A model generated the notes under the pieces. It saw only the letters and a program-made list of their open reading frames with translations, was not told the origin of the DNA and searched no databases. This document shows positions 6,863 through 12,849 of a DNA stretch of 16,468 bases, piece by piece. The DNA is from Phycisphaerae bacterium (GTDB lineage: Bacteria > Planctomycetota > Phycisphaerae > SM23-33): positions 1-16,468 of the forward strand of contig JALHTV010000056.1 of NCBI GenBank assembly GCA_022866005.1, given 5' to 3'. Within the stretch, counting starts at the first letter, position 1. Each line of letters begins with the position of its first letter. The position numbers and the translations under genes were made by a program.

Positions 6863-7619
6863 CTCCGCCGTTGCCAACGCGGCTGCCGGCACCGGCACGA
6901 CGCTCACCATCGTCATCCCCGTCTATAACGAGCATGACACCTGGCGACAGATTCTCCAGCGCGTCCAGTCCGTCGAGCTTCCCTGCGCCCGGCAGATCGT
7001 GTTGGTGGACGACTGCTCTCGCGACGGCACGCGCCAGCAGTTGGAGGACTACTCCCGCCAGACAGCCCATCAGACCACCCCGACCGGGCTGGCGGCGGTG
7101 AAAGTGCTGTTCCACGAGGTTAACCAGGGCAAAGGAGCCGCCTTGCGGACGGGCTTCGCCGCGGCCGACGGCGACATCGTGGTCGTGCAGGATGCCGATT
7201 TGGAGTACGACCCAGCCGACTATCCCAAGCTGCTCACTCCGCTGCTGGCGGGTGCGGCCGAGGTCGCCTACGGCAGCCGGTACGCCGAGGCCTCCGCGCG
7301 CCGCGGCACCTGGCAGAACTACCTGGCCAACCGGTTCCTCACCACCTTGAGCAATCTCACCACCGGCCTGGGCCTGACGGACATGGAGACCTGCTACAAG
7401 ATGTTCCGCCGGTCCGTCCTTCAATCCATTCATCTGGAGCAGAGCCGCTTCGGCTTCGAGCCGGAAGTCACGGCCAAGGTCGCGCGCCTCGGGGTGCGGG
7501 TGGTGGAGGTCCCCATCAGCTACCACGCCCGCAGCCGCGAGCAGGGCAAGAAGATCGGCTGGCGCGACGGGCTCAAGGCCGTCTGGTGCATCCTGAAGTA
7601 CGGCCTGTTCCGCCGGTAG
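6855..7619 (+). CDS. Family 2 glycosyltransferase, polyprenyl-phosphate hexose (DPM1-like) synthase
   Basis: 254 residues from the ATG at 6855; an in-frame ATG at 6840 would add MRAAA. GT-A fold motifs are clear: TIVIPVYNE (18-26), VDDCSRDGT (51-59), NQGKGAALRTGF (90-101), the metal-binding QDADLEYDP (112-120), YGSRY (139-143), DMETCYKMFRR (176-186), and FEPEVTAK (201-208) followed by VVEVPISYHAR (216-226). It has no C-terminal membrane helices, so it resembles soluble DPM1-type enzymes that make polyprenyl-P-mannose or -glucose at the cytoplasmic membrane. It overlaps the end of the WecA-like gene by 8 bases and is probably translationally coupled. Its product could serve as donor for a GT-C enzyme such as the DUF2723-like protein; this is an inference. 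Confidence 0.9.
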   Translation: MSDSAVANAAAGTGTTLTIVIPVYNEHDTWRQILQRVQSVELPCARQIVLVDDCSRDGTRQQLEDYSRQTAHQTTPTGLAAVKVLFHEVNQGKGAALRTGFAAADGDIVVVQDADLEYDPADYPKLLTPLLAGAAEVAYGSRYAEASARRGTWQNYLANRFLTTLSNLTTGLGLTDMETCYKMFRRSVLQSIHLEQSRFGFEPEVTAKVARLGVRVVEVPISYHARSREQGKKIGWRDGLKAVWCILKYGLFRR

Positions 7620-7655
7620 GATGCTGCCCACCTGCCGCGCCGCCCCGGCTTGCAG

Positions 7656-7674
7656 CCCGCCGCATCGCGGCGGG
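7656..7674 (+). terminator. GC stem-loop after the glycosyltransferase operon
   Basis: A perfect 8-bp stem, CCCGCCGC (7656-7663) and GCGGCGGG (7667-7674), closes a three-base loop 37 bases after the family 2 glycosyltransferase stop. No T-run follows (ATTCCTG), so it is not a classical Rho-independent terminator. It may be a Rho-type or stabilising hairpin, or a dispersed repeat. A weaker stem (TGTGG/CCACA) lies at about 7680-7704. Confidence 0.4.
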
Positions 7675-7749
7675 ATTCCTGTGGGCGAACGCTGAGGCGC
7701 CACAGCGGCCAGGTGCATTTCGGGCCAGGCGGCCTAGACTCATGCACTC

Positions 7750-8526
7750 ATGAGCGCCGTGGTGATCATCCCCGCGCGGTACGCCTCCACCCGCCTGCCG
7801 GGTAAGCCCCTGCTGGCCGAGACGGGCAAGCCCCTCATCCAGCACGTGGTGGAGTCCATCCGCCCCTCGCGGCGGGTCCAGCGGATCGTCGTGGCTACCG
7901 ACGATCAGCGGATTGCCGACGCGGTGGTGGCCTTCGGCGGCGAGGCCGTGATGACCCGAGCGGACCACCCCTGCGGCACCGACCGCATCGCCGAGGCCGC
8001 GGCCAAGCTGCACCTGGCCGATTCCGATATCGTCGTCAACGTCCAGGGTGACGAGCCGGACATGCCGGCGGCGTGCGTGGACAAGCTCATCGAGCTGCTG
8101 GAAGGCAGCGAGCCTACTCCGCCGAAGCAGTCTCGGCTGCAAAGGCCGGACGCCCCCATGGCCACGCTCGCGACTCACCTGCCGTCTAAGCAGGCGGACG
8201 ACCCCAACAAGGTCAAGGTCGTGCTCGACGGCCGCGGGCGGGCGATGTACTTCTCCCGCAGCCGAATCCCCTTCGACCGCGACAAGAGCGGCAAGGTCAC
8301 CTACCTGCTGCACCTGGGTATCTACGCCTATCGCGTGGGCTTTCTGAAGAACTTTGCGGGCCTTCCGCCCACACCGGCTGAGCAGGCCGAGAAGCTCGAG
8401 CAGCTCCGCGCCTTGGAGCACGGCCACGCGATTGCCGTCGCCGTGGTGGACTATCATGGGGTCGGCATCGACACCCCCGCCGACTACGCGGCCTTTGTCG
8501 CTCGGGCAGGCCATCCGGGCCCGTAG
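7750..8526 (+). CDS. kdsB: 3-deoxy-manno-octulosonate cytidylyltransferase (CMP-Kdo synthetase)
   Basis: 258 residues, close to the usual 245-255. It activates Kdo with CTP to CMP-Kdo for inner-core lipopolysaccharide. Diagnostic motifs: IIPARYASTRLPGKPL (6-21), HPCGTDRIAEA (73-83), VVNVQGDEP (95-103), AMYFSRSRIPF (165-175), LLHLGIYAYR (186-195), EQAEKLEQLRALE (211-223), and VGIDTPAD (238-245). All are in the expected order. Residues about 119-137 contain a polar insert (SEPTPPKQSRLQRPDA), which is slightly longer than usual. No Shine-Dalgarno is visible before the ATG. The gene stands alone: other kds or lpx genes are not in the window, but the nearby envelope glycan genes fit. Its 3' end faces the HAF gene 40 bases away. 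Confidence 0.96.
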   Translation: MSAVVIIPARYASTRLPGKPLLAETGKPLIQHVVESIRPSRRVQRIVVATDDQRIADAVVAFGGEAVMTRADHPCGTDRIAEAAAKLHLADSDIVVNVQGDEPDMPAACVDKLIELLEGSEPTPPKQSRLQRPDAPMATLATHLPSKQADDPNKVKVVLDGRGRAMYFSRSRIPFDRDKSGKVTYLLHLGIYAYRVGFLKNFAGLPPTPAEQAEKLEQLRALEHGHAIAVAVVDYHGVGIDTPADYAAFVARAGHPGP

Positions 8527-8566
8527 GGGTCCCGCCCGTGACTATCACATTCCGTGAAGCGCTCCC

Positions 8567-9763
8567 CTAGGTTGTCTTCCTCCGTCTTCGAAGTAGTGCC
8601 AACCCGCCCGCAAGCAGCAGGGCGACCGTGGCCGGTTCGGGGATCGGCGTGAGAATGAACGCGCGCTCGTACCACTCTCCCGCAATCTTGTGCGACCCGT
8701 AGCCCACGATCTGCCCCAGGTCGTTGATGTCGGAGGCATACATGAGCTGCCAGTCTGAGTCGGGGGCGATTAAGGCATTCAGGTCGAGCGCCGCGCCCTC
8801 TGACCAGAGGCACGCCGTGCCCGGGGGACTGCCAGTGCCGGCCCAGCCCACGATCACTCCGGAGGCGTTGATCGCCGTTGCGTAAGCGCCCAGAGAGGAG
8901 CCTCCGGGGGGCACTCCCAAATCGGCTATGGTTCCGTCTTGCCACAGGAATGGGTGATTCAGGAGGTCACTCCCCGCTGCGGAGTCTGAGTATCCCACGG
9001 CCTGACCGGCGTTGTTGACGTCGGTGCCAGTCGCCGACTCGCCCCCCAGGGTGCCCAGGTCCGTCACCGACCCCCCGCTGAACAGGAAGCCTCGGAAGAC
9101 CGCGGGTCCGGTCCGCATCGTTGACCCGACGATCTGACCGGTGTTGTTGATGGCCGAGGCGAACGTCAGGTCCCATGAGGGGTCCGGGGGGATCAGATCA
9201 TTGAGGGCCTGCATCGTCCCACCTTCCCACACGAAGGCGCGTTCGGGACTCAAGAGAACCCCGCCCAGGATGACGGTTCGACCGCAGGTCCCTACAATCT
9301 GCCCTGCGTCGTTGACCCCTAGCGCCGAGCTGAAACGATTGGGATCATTAGGTTCTGGTGGATACGGAGGAGGCACGGCTGCAAGGATGCCCAGGTCCGT
9401 CATCGTGCCTTTTTCCCAAAGGAACCCCCGGCCGTCCGTGGCTGATATGGGCACGCCATGCAGGGACGTGTACTTGTAGGACCAGCCTACGACCTGTCCG
9501 CTGTTGTTGATGTCAAAGGCGTGAGCCCTGTTTCGTCCCGGCAGCACCACCAGGTCGGTCATTTGGCCGTTCTGCCACAGGAATGCCCTGTCTTCCGTAA
9601 AACCGACCACCTCGCCGCCATTGTTCACAGCCGAGGCATATACACCGTCGTTGGTAGCCCCTAGGGGACCCAGGTCGGCGATGGTGTAGAGGGCCTCGGC
9701 GTGTGCGGCCAGGGAGCCTAGGAAGAGCGCTGCCACTGCAGCCGCCGCTCGCAGAGTTCTCAT
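8567..9763 (-). CDS. HAF-repeat secreted protein with PEP-CTERM anchor
   Basis: 398 residues from the ATG at 9761-9763, which has an excellent AGGAGG-type ribosome-binding site 5 bases upstream. A longer frame starting at 9823 exists but would cover the upstream inverted repeat. A signal peptide (1-22, cleavage after AHA) is followed by about seven tandem units of roughly 40-60 residues with the HAF pattern: 'FLW..G.MTDLG' then 'A.AINN.GQ.VG'. Good examples are DINNSGQVVG (84-93), GVNDAGQIVG (149-158), AINNTGQIVG (204-213), DVNNAGQAVG (248-257) and DINDLGQIVG (345-354). The C-terminus has the PEP-CTERM sorting signal: IPEPAT (374-379), a hydrophobic helix, then RRRRK. This signal is recognised by exosortase (EpsH/XrtA), which is not in this window. 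HAF proteins are probably beta-rich, extracellular and of unknown function. Confidence 0.93.
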   Translation of the reverse strand: MRTLRAAAAVAALFLGSLAAHAEALYTIADLGPLGATNDGVYASAVNNGGEVVGFTEDRAFLWQNGQMTDLVVLPGRNRAHAFDINNSGQVVGWSYKYTSLHGVPISATDGRGFLWEKGTMTDLGILAAVPPPYPPEPNDPNRFSSALGVNDAGQIVGTCGRTVILGGVLLSPERAFVWEGGTMQALNDLIPPDPSWDLTFASAINNTGQIVGSTMRTGPAVFRGFLFSGGSVTDLGTLGGESATGTDVNNAGQAVGYSDSAAGSDLLNHPFLWQDGTIADLGVPPGGSSLGAYATAINASGVIVGWAGTGSPPGTACLWSEGAALDLNALIAPDSDWQLMYASDINDLGQIVGYGSHKIAGEWYERAFILTPIPEPATVALLLAGGLALLRRRRKTT

Positions 9764-9794
9764 CTCTTCCTCCTTCCTCCCAGCGATGTTCGTC

Positions 9795-9828
9795 CCTGGG
9801 GTGATTCCCAGGCAGCAAATCACCCAGG
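9795..9828 (-). promoter_or_regulatory. Inverted repeat in the HAF-gene leader
   Basis: CCTGGGGTGATT (9795-9806) and AATCACCCAGG (9818-9828) are complementary over 11 bp with one bulged G around an 11-base loop. The repeat lies 32 bases upstream of the start codon and, if the -10 suggested below is right, at the very 5' end of the mRNA. It could be an mRNA-stabilising hairpin or an operator. Confidence 0.5.
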
Positions 9829-9832
9829 CGCG

Positions 9833-9862
9833 ATGCTAAGAGGGGTTGAGCGCCTTTGGAAA
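9833..9862 (-). promoter_or_regulatory. Possible promoter of the HAF gene
   Basis: On the minus strand TTTCCA (9857-9862) and TAGCAT (9833-9838) are 18 bases apart; each matches 4 of 6 consensus bases. The predicted start (about 9826) coincides with the beginning of the leader inverted repeat. Confidence 0.3.
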
Positions 9863-10018
9863 CTTGGCCGGGCGGCCTGAGGCAGGAAGGTGCGAGCAAG
9901 CGGGTCTCGCCCCGCCTCTCCTGAAAAACCCACTCCGCCGCTTCCCCAAGCGGAAGCTACGTCGGAAGCAGTGTACCGCGCCCCTGGCGCGGCGCCTAGG
10001 GGATTTCGGCCAGGCCAT
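9839..10018. other. Gene-free stretch with two GC stem-loops
   Basis: Part of the 402-base gap between the HAF gene start and the recombinase stop. It holds CCGCTT-CCCC-AAGCGG (9938-9953) and an imperfect stem around CCCCTGGCGC / GCGCCTAGGGG (9981-10002). No credible coding region is seen; open frames crossing it have no family-like content. Confidence 0.5.
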
Positions 10019-10141
10019 GAACCACAAAGGACACAAAGATCACAAAGACCAAGGGTTAGGAACGCGGCGCATCCCTGGAACGTTGCCCGGGGCCTCCTTG
10101 GCGTTCTTTGTGCCTGCCTGCCGGCAGGCCCTTCGTGGTTC
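10019..10141. repeat. Long imperfect inverted repeat ('NHKGHK'-type intergenic element)
   Basis: The left arm (10019-10054) contains three near-direct copies of CACAAAGR. The right arm (10096-10141) is its reverse complement. After removal of a 16-base interruption, the outer 21 bases of the two arms match at 19 positions. The inner CCAAGG/CCTTGG ends also pair. From memory, CACAAAG-rich repeats of this look occur between genes in many environmental genomes and give spurious MNHKGHK proteins. The element lies 24 bases downstream of the recombinase stop and may act as a terminator hairpin. Confidence 0.6.
10115..10130. repeat. 14-bp palindrome that interrupts the right arm of the inverted repeat
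   Basis: GCCTGCCGGCAGGC (10116-10129) is a perfect palindrome. Reading the arm as TTTGTG-CC-[TGCCTGCCGGCAGG]-CC-CTTCGTGG, removal of the 14 bases and one CC restores an arm that matches the left arm. This looks like a small insertion with a 2-base duplication. Confidence 0.5.
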
Positions 10142-10165
10142 CCCTGCCCGTGCCGACGGAGAAAC

Positions 10166-11218
10166 TCAGTCGTGCCCGCTGGTCGCGGCAGGGGTGGGGT
10201 CGCGGGCGAGGGGATGGGTGCGGTCGTAGACTTCCTTGAGCCGCCGCGTGGTCAGGTGGGTGTAGATCTGTGTGGTGGACAGGCTCTCGTGGCCCAGGAT
10301 CTCCTGCACGCTGCGGAGGTCGGCCCCGGCGTTGAGCATGTGCGTGGCGAAGCTGTGCCGCAGCGTGTGGGGGCTGACGTGGGCGTTGATGCCGGCAATC
10401 TGGAGATAGCGGAGCAGCTTCCGCCGGATGGACCGGTCGGACAGCCTCCTGCCGGCTTTGTTGACGAACAGCGCCCCGCGCCGGGAGGGCCACCCAACAC
10501 GGGGCCGTATGGCCGCTTTGTCGTGGCCGAGCGCGGACGCGACAGAGCGCGTCCCTCCGTCGCGCAAGCGGAGGTAGTGGGCGATCGCCTCCAGGGCCTT
10601 GGAGCCCAGCGGGACCAGCCGCTCCTTCTTGCCCTTGCCGCGGATTCGCAGGGCCTCGGAGAACTCATCCAGGTCCTCCACGTTCAGGGCCACCAGCTCG
10701 CCGACCCGCAGGCCCGAGGAGTAGATTGTCTCGAGGATCGCCTTGTCGCGCGCCCCCAGCACGGTAGAGGCATCCGGGGCCTCCAGCAGCGCACTGACCT
10801 GCTGGACGTCCAGGCACTGAGGCAGCCGGCGGTCCTGGCGGGGTGTGCGGATGACCGCCAGCGGCGACGCCTCCACCCGCCCGGTGCGGACCAGGTGCTT
10901 GTAGAAGCTGCGCAACGCCGCGAGCTTCCGGGCGACCGTGGCCTTGGAGTAGGCGCTATTCCGCAGCACGACCAGGTACGAGCGGACCTCCATCGCGGTG
11001 GCCGCCAGGACCCGCTGCTCCAATTCCTTGGCTGCCAGCGGTGGGGCGTGGGCAAGCTGCTGGACGGTCAGCTTGTCGGCGGAAGCGTGGGCTGTCGCGG
11101 CCAGGAACTGATCGTACTGCGCCAGGTCGGCCGCGTAGCAGCGGACGGTGTGGGGCGAGAAGCCCCGCTGGCTGTCCAGGTACTCCAGGAACCGTGCAAG
11201 GATCGGCGTTTCCAGCAT
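10166..11218 (-). CDS. Tyrosine recombinase of the XerC/XerD family
   Basis: 350 residues, about 50 longer than typical XerC/XerD. The N-terminal SAM-like core-binding domain spans about 5-115 (FSPHTVRCYAADL, then VARKLAALRSFYKHLV). The catalytic domain spans 130-340. All active-site residues are visible: R171 in SSGLRVGEL, K195 in GKGKKERLVPLG, H294 and R297 in HTLRHSFATHML, H310 in LGHESLSTTQ, and the nucleophile Y319 in IYTHL. The tail VYDRTHPLA is typical of XerC. Two inserts account for the extra length: about 43-75 and 219-246. Such enzymes resolve chromosome dimers at dif; no dif site was recognised nearby. The start ATG (11216-11218) lacks a clear Shine-Dalgarno, and the frame is open upstream of it. 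No phage or integron genes are adjacent, so a housekeeping role is likely. XerC versus XerD cannot be decided. Confidence 0.93.
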   Translation of the reverse strand: MLETPILARFLEYLDSQRGFSPHTVRCYAADLAQYDQFLAATAHASADKLTVQQLAHAPPLAAKELEQRVLAATAMEVRSYLVVLRNSAYSKATVARKLAALRSFYKHLVRTGRVEASPLAVIRTPRQDRRLPQCLDVQQVSALLEAPDASTVLGARDKAILETIYSSGLRVGELVALNVEDLDEFSEALRIRGKGKKERLVPLGSKALEAIAHYLRLRDGGTRSVASALGHDKAAIRPRVGWPSRRGALFVNKAGRRLSDRSIRRKLLRYLQIAGINAHVSPHTLRHSFATHMLNAGADLRSVQEILGHESLSTTQIYTHLTTRRLKEVYDRTHPLARDPTPAATSGHD

Positions 11219-11447
11219 GGTGGTAAGCAGGCCCCCTCTTGCCAGGGCAAGGCCCAGGCACGCCCGGCATCGCGGCCTGGCAGAGGACCTGGAAGGTGAG
11301 CGCAGCGGCGTCCAACCAGTCCAGATCGCAGCTTCCGTCCTCGGCCAGGCGCCAGAGCTGGTCCATGACCTGGCCTTCGCTGCCGGGGGTGTAGCGGAAG
11401 ACGTACTTCCGCTCGCCTTTGTCGAGGATCAGCGTTTGCAGGGCCAT
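10956..11447 (-). CDS. Small conserved-looking protein whose frame runs into the recombinase gene (3' end doubtful)
   Basis: From an ATG at 11445-11447 the first 58 codons read like a real compact protein: MALQTLILDKGERKYVFRY, PGSEGQVMDQLWRLAEDG, then CDLDWLDAAALTFQVLCQAA. After that the frame turns Pro/Gly-rich. It meets no stop until 10956, overlapping the recombinase by about 263 bases, which is implausible for two genes on one strand. Either the true end was lost through a frameshift or sequence error around 11220-11275, or a +1 shift joins it to the recombinase frame, which is also open there. A GTG start at 11477 would add ten residues. No Shine-Dalgarno is visible. The pattern resembles small planctomycete proteins I have seen, but I cannot name a family or function. 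Confidence 0.45.
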   Translation of the reverse strand: MALQTLILDKGERKYVFRYTPGSEGQVMDQLWRLAEDGSCDLDWLDAAALTFQVLCQAAMPGVPGPCPGKRGPAYHHAGNADPCTVPGVPGQPAGLLAPHRPLLRGRPGAVRSVPGRDSPRFRRQADRPAACPRPTAGSQGIGAAGPGGHRDGGPLVPGRAAE

Positions 11448-11645
11448 CGTTGTCGAAGAGGTCGCCTGGCGCAGCACTGCCCTTGGCCCGCCGCAGCGGG
11501 TCGGGGCCTGAATGACTTATCGGACGTAGCAGGCTCGAAACTCCAGTAAATGCCGCCGAGCCAAGCAGATGACCGCCACGCATCACCCACCGATGGGTGG
11601 AGGGGCCTGGTGCAGCCAGGCCGTCCGGGCCGGGAGGGTTTGTGC

Positions 11646-11651
11646 TATACT
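11646..11651 (+). promoter_or_regulatory. -10 box upstream of tatC
   Basis: TATACT in the context CTATACTCCG, almost the same as at the WecA-like promoter. No convincing -35 lies 16-18 bases upstream. Transcription would start near 11658, leaving about 31 bases of leader. The 241 bases from 11448 to 11688 show no other gene. Confidence 0.45.
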
Positions 11652-11688
11652 CCGCATCGCAGCCCCAGACAGGCTGCACACACCCAGC

Positions 11689-12477
11689 ATGGTTTGGCAG
11701 ACACCGGAAGACAACCAGCCGCGGATGGCGCTCGGTGAGCACCTGGAGGAGCTTCGCCGGCGGATTCTCTACGCCCTGGCAGGCCTGGGGGTGACGATGG
11801 GCCTGTCGCTGATCTACGGCAAGTGGCTCGTCTGGGTGCTGGCGCGCCCCTACGCTCTGGTCGCAGGCGAACAGGGGCTGGACGGCCGCCTGGCGGTGCT
11901 GTCGACTACCGCGGCCGTGGGGGTCTACTTCCGCGTGTGCCTGATCGCCGGGGCCGTGCTGGCCTCACCGTGGATCTTCTATCAACTGTGGATGTTCGTC
12001 TCGGCCGGGCTGTATCGGCGCGAGCGGCGGTACGTGGTCTACGCCATCCCGCTGTCGGTGGCGCTGTTTGTCGGCGGGGCGGCGTTTTTCCTGCTGGTGG
12101 TGGCGACCCCGACGTTGCGGTTCCTGATCGGCTTTAGCGGCTGGCTGGGCGTCCGGCCGGTCGTCACGCTCCAGGAGCACGTCGGCTTCATGACCGTGAT
12201 GATGCTGGTGTTCGGGCTGACCTTCCAGACGCCGATGGTCGTGCTGGTGCTGGCCAAGATGGGTCTGCTGACGATCCGCATGCTGAACAAGTACCGTCGG
12301 CACGTGATCGTGGTCATCACGATCGTGGCCGCGGTGGTCACCCCGCCGGACCCGATCGAGCAGATCCTCCTGGCCGTGCCGATGTACCTGCTGTACGAGC
12401 TGGGAGTGCTGCTGGCGTATCTGTTCGTGGGCAGACCGCGCCCGACGGAGGTGCCGTCACTCGATCGGGACCGGTGA
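11689..12477 (+). CDS. tatC: Twin-arginine translocase subunit TatC
   Basis: 262 residues with six membrane helices, the normal size. TatC binds twin-arginine signal peptides and recruits TatA to export folded proteins. Seen motifs: HLEELRRRI (18-26) at the N-terminus, SPWIFYQLWMFVSAGLYRRERR (93-114), the FGLTFQTP motif (175-182) where E. coli has Glu in FEVP and many other TatC proteins have Gln, LNKYRRH (199-205), and TPPDPIEQ (218-225). The ATG at 11689 was chosen because the longer frame beginning at 11569 would span the probable promoter; ATG at 11725 is a fallback. No Shine-Dalgarno is visible. It converges on tatA, with only 20 bases between the two stops, instead of the common tatABC order. 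Confidence 0.96.
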   Translation: MVWQTPEDNQPRMALGEHLEELRRRILYALAGLGVTMGLSLIYGKWLVWVLARPYALVAGEQGLDGRLAVLSTTAAVGVYFRVCLIAGAVLASPWIFYQLWMFVSAGLYRRERRYVVYAIPLSVALFVGGAAFFLLVVATPTLRFLIGFSGWLGVRPVVTLQEHVGFMTVMMLVFGLTFQTPMVVLVLAKMGLLTIRMLNKYRRHVIVVITIVAAVVTPPDPIEQILLAVPMYLLYELGVLLAYLFVGRPRPTEVPSLDRDR

Positions 12478-12497
12478 CGTGGGCGGGGCCGGCGAGT

Positions 12498-12767
12498 CTA
12501 GGAGTCTTTCGGCTGGTCGTCTTTGGGGGCGGGTTGGTCCTTGGTGGTGTCGGTGTCCTTGGGGGGCTCTTCGATGCTCTTCTTGGTCCCCTCCAACTCT
12601 TCCTTGAAGATTCTCAGCCCCCTGGCCAGGCCGCGGGCCAGTTCGGGAAGCTTCCTGCCGCCGAACAGCAGCAGGATCACCAGAAGGATCAGCACCCACT
12701 CCCACGCGCCAATGTTCTGAAAGAACGCCGGGGGAGTCATTCGCATCAAGCCAATCTCGGCAAGCAT
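12498..12767 (-). CDS. tatA: Sec-independent translocase protein TatA/TatE
   Basis: 89 residues: an 18-residue N-terminal extension, one membrane helix (about 21-35, GAWEWVLILLVILLL), the hinge FGGRKLPELAR (35-45), an amphipathic helix (GLARGLRIFKEELEG, 46-60) and a charged Lys/Asp/Pro-rich tail. This is the TatA layout; the Tat channel is formed by many copies. The ATG at 12765-12767 has GAGGA 8 bases upstream. A longer frame to 12806 crosses the TATAAT box and is rejected. It follows hemA on the same strand but has its own promoter. No separate tatB is seen, so this protein may do both jobs, as in minimal TatAC systems. Confidence 0.93.
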   Translation of the reverse strand: MLAEIGLMRMTPPAFFQNIGAWEWVLILLVILLLFGGRKLPELARGLARGLRIFKEELEGTKKSIEEPPKDTDTTKDQPAPKDDQPKDS

Positions 12768-12794
12768 GGACGTGTCCTCGGGGTCGCGCCGGTC

Positions 12795-12824
12795 ATTATA
12801 CGCCATCGGCCCGCCGGTTGCCCA
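12795..12824 (-). promoter_or_regulatory. Promoter of tatA
   Basis: Minus-strand TGGGCA (12819-12824, 4 of 6) and a perfect TATAAT (12795-12800) are 18 bases apart. A start near 12788 gives a leader of about 21 bases containing the GAGGA ribosome-binding site. Confidence 0.55.
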
Positions 12825-12849
12825 GGCAAAAGGCTTTCGGTGGCAGGCT

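Noticed and set aside
10019..10054. Short CACAAAG direct repeats as a CRISPR array
   Set aside because: Units are only about 8-11 bases with no spacers of constant length and no cas genes; the inverted-repeat explanation fits better.
10017..10229. Possible protein beginning MNHKGHKDHKD
   Set aside because: This is the typical spurious translation of the CACAAAG-rich repeat, not a gene.
9890..11299. 469-codon open frame on the plus strand
   Set aside because: Antisense to the complete recombinase gene and crossing the inverted repeat; no family features.
12768..12806. N-terminal extension of TatA (MAYNDRRDPEDTS)
   Set aside because: The extension is encoded by the TATAAT promoter region, and the ATG at 12767 has its own ribosome-binding site.
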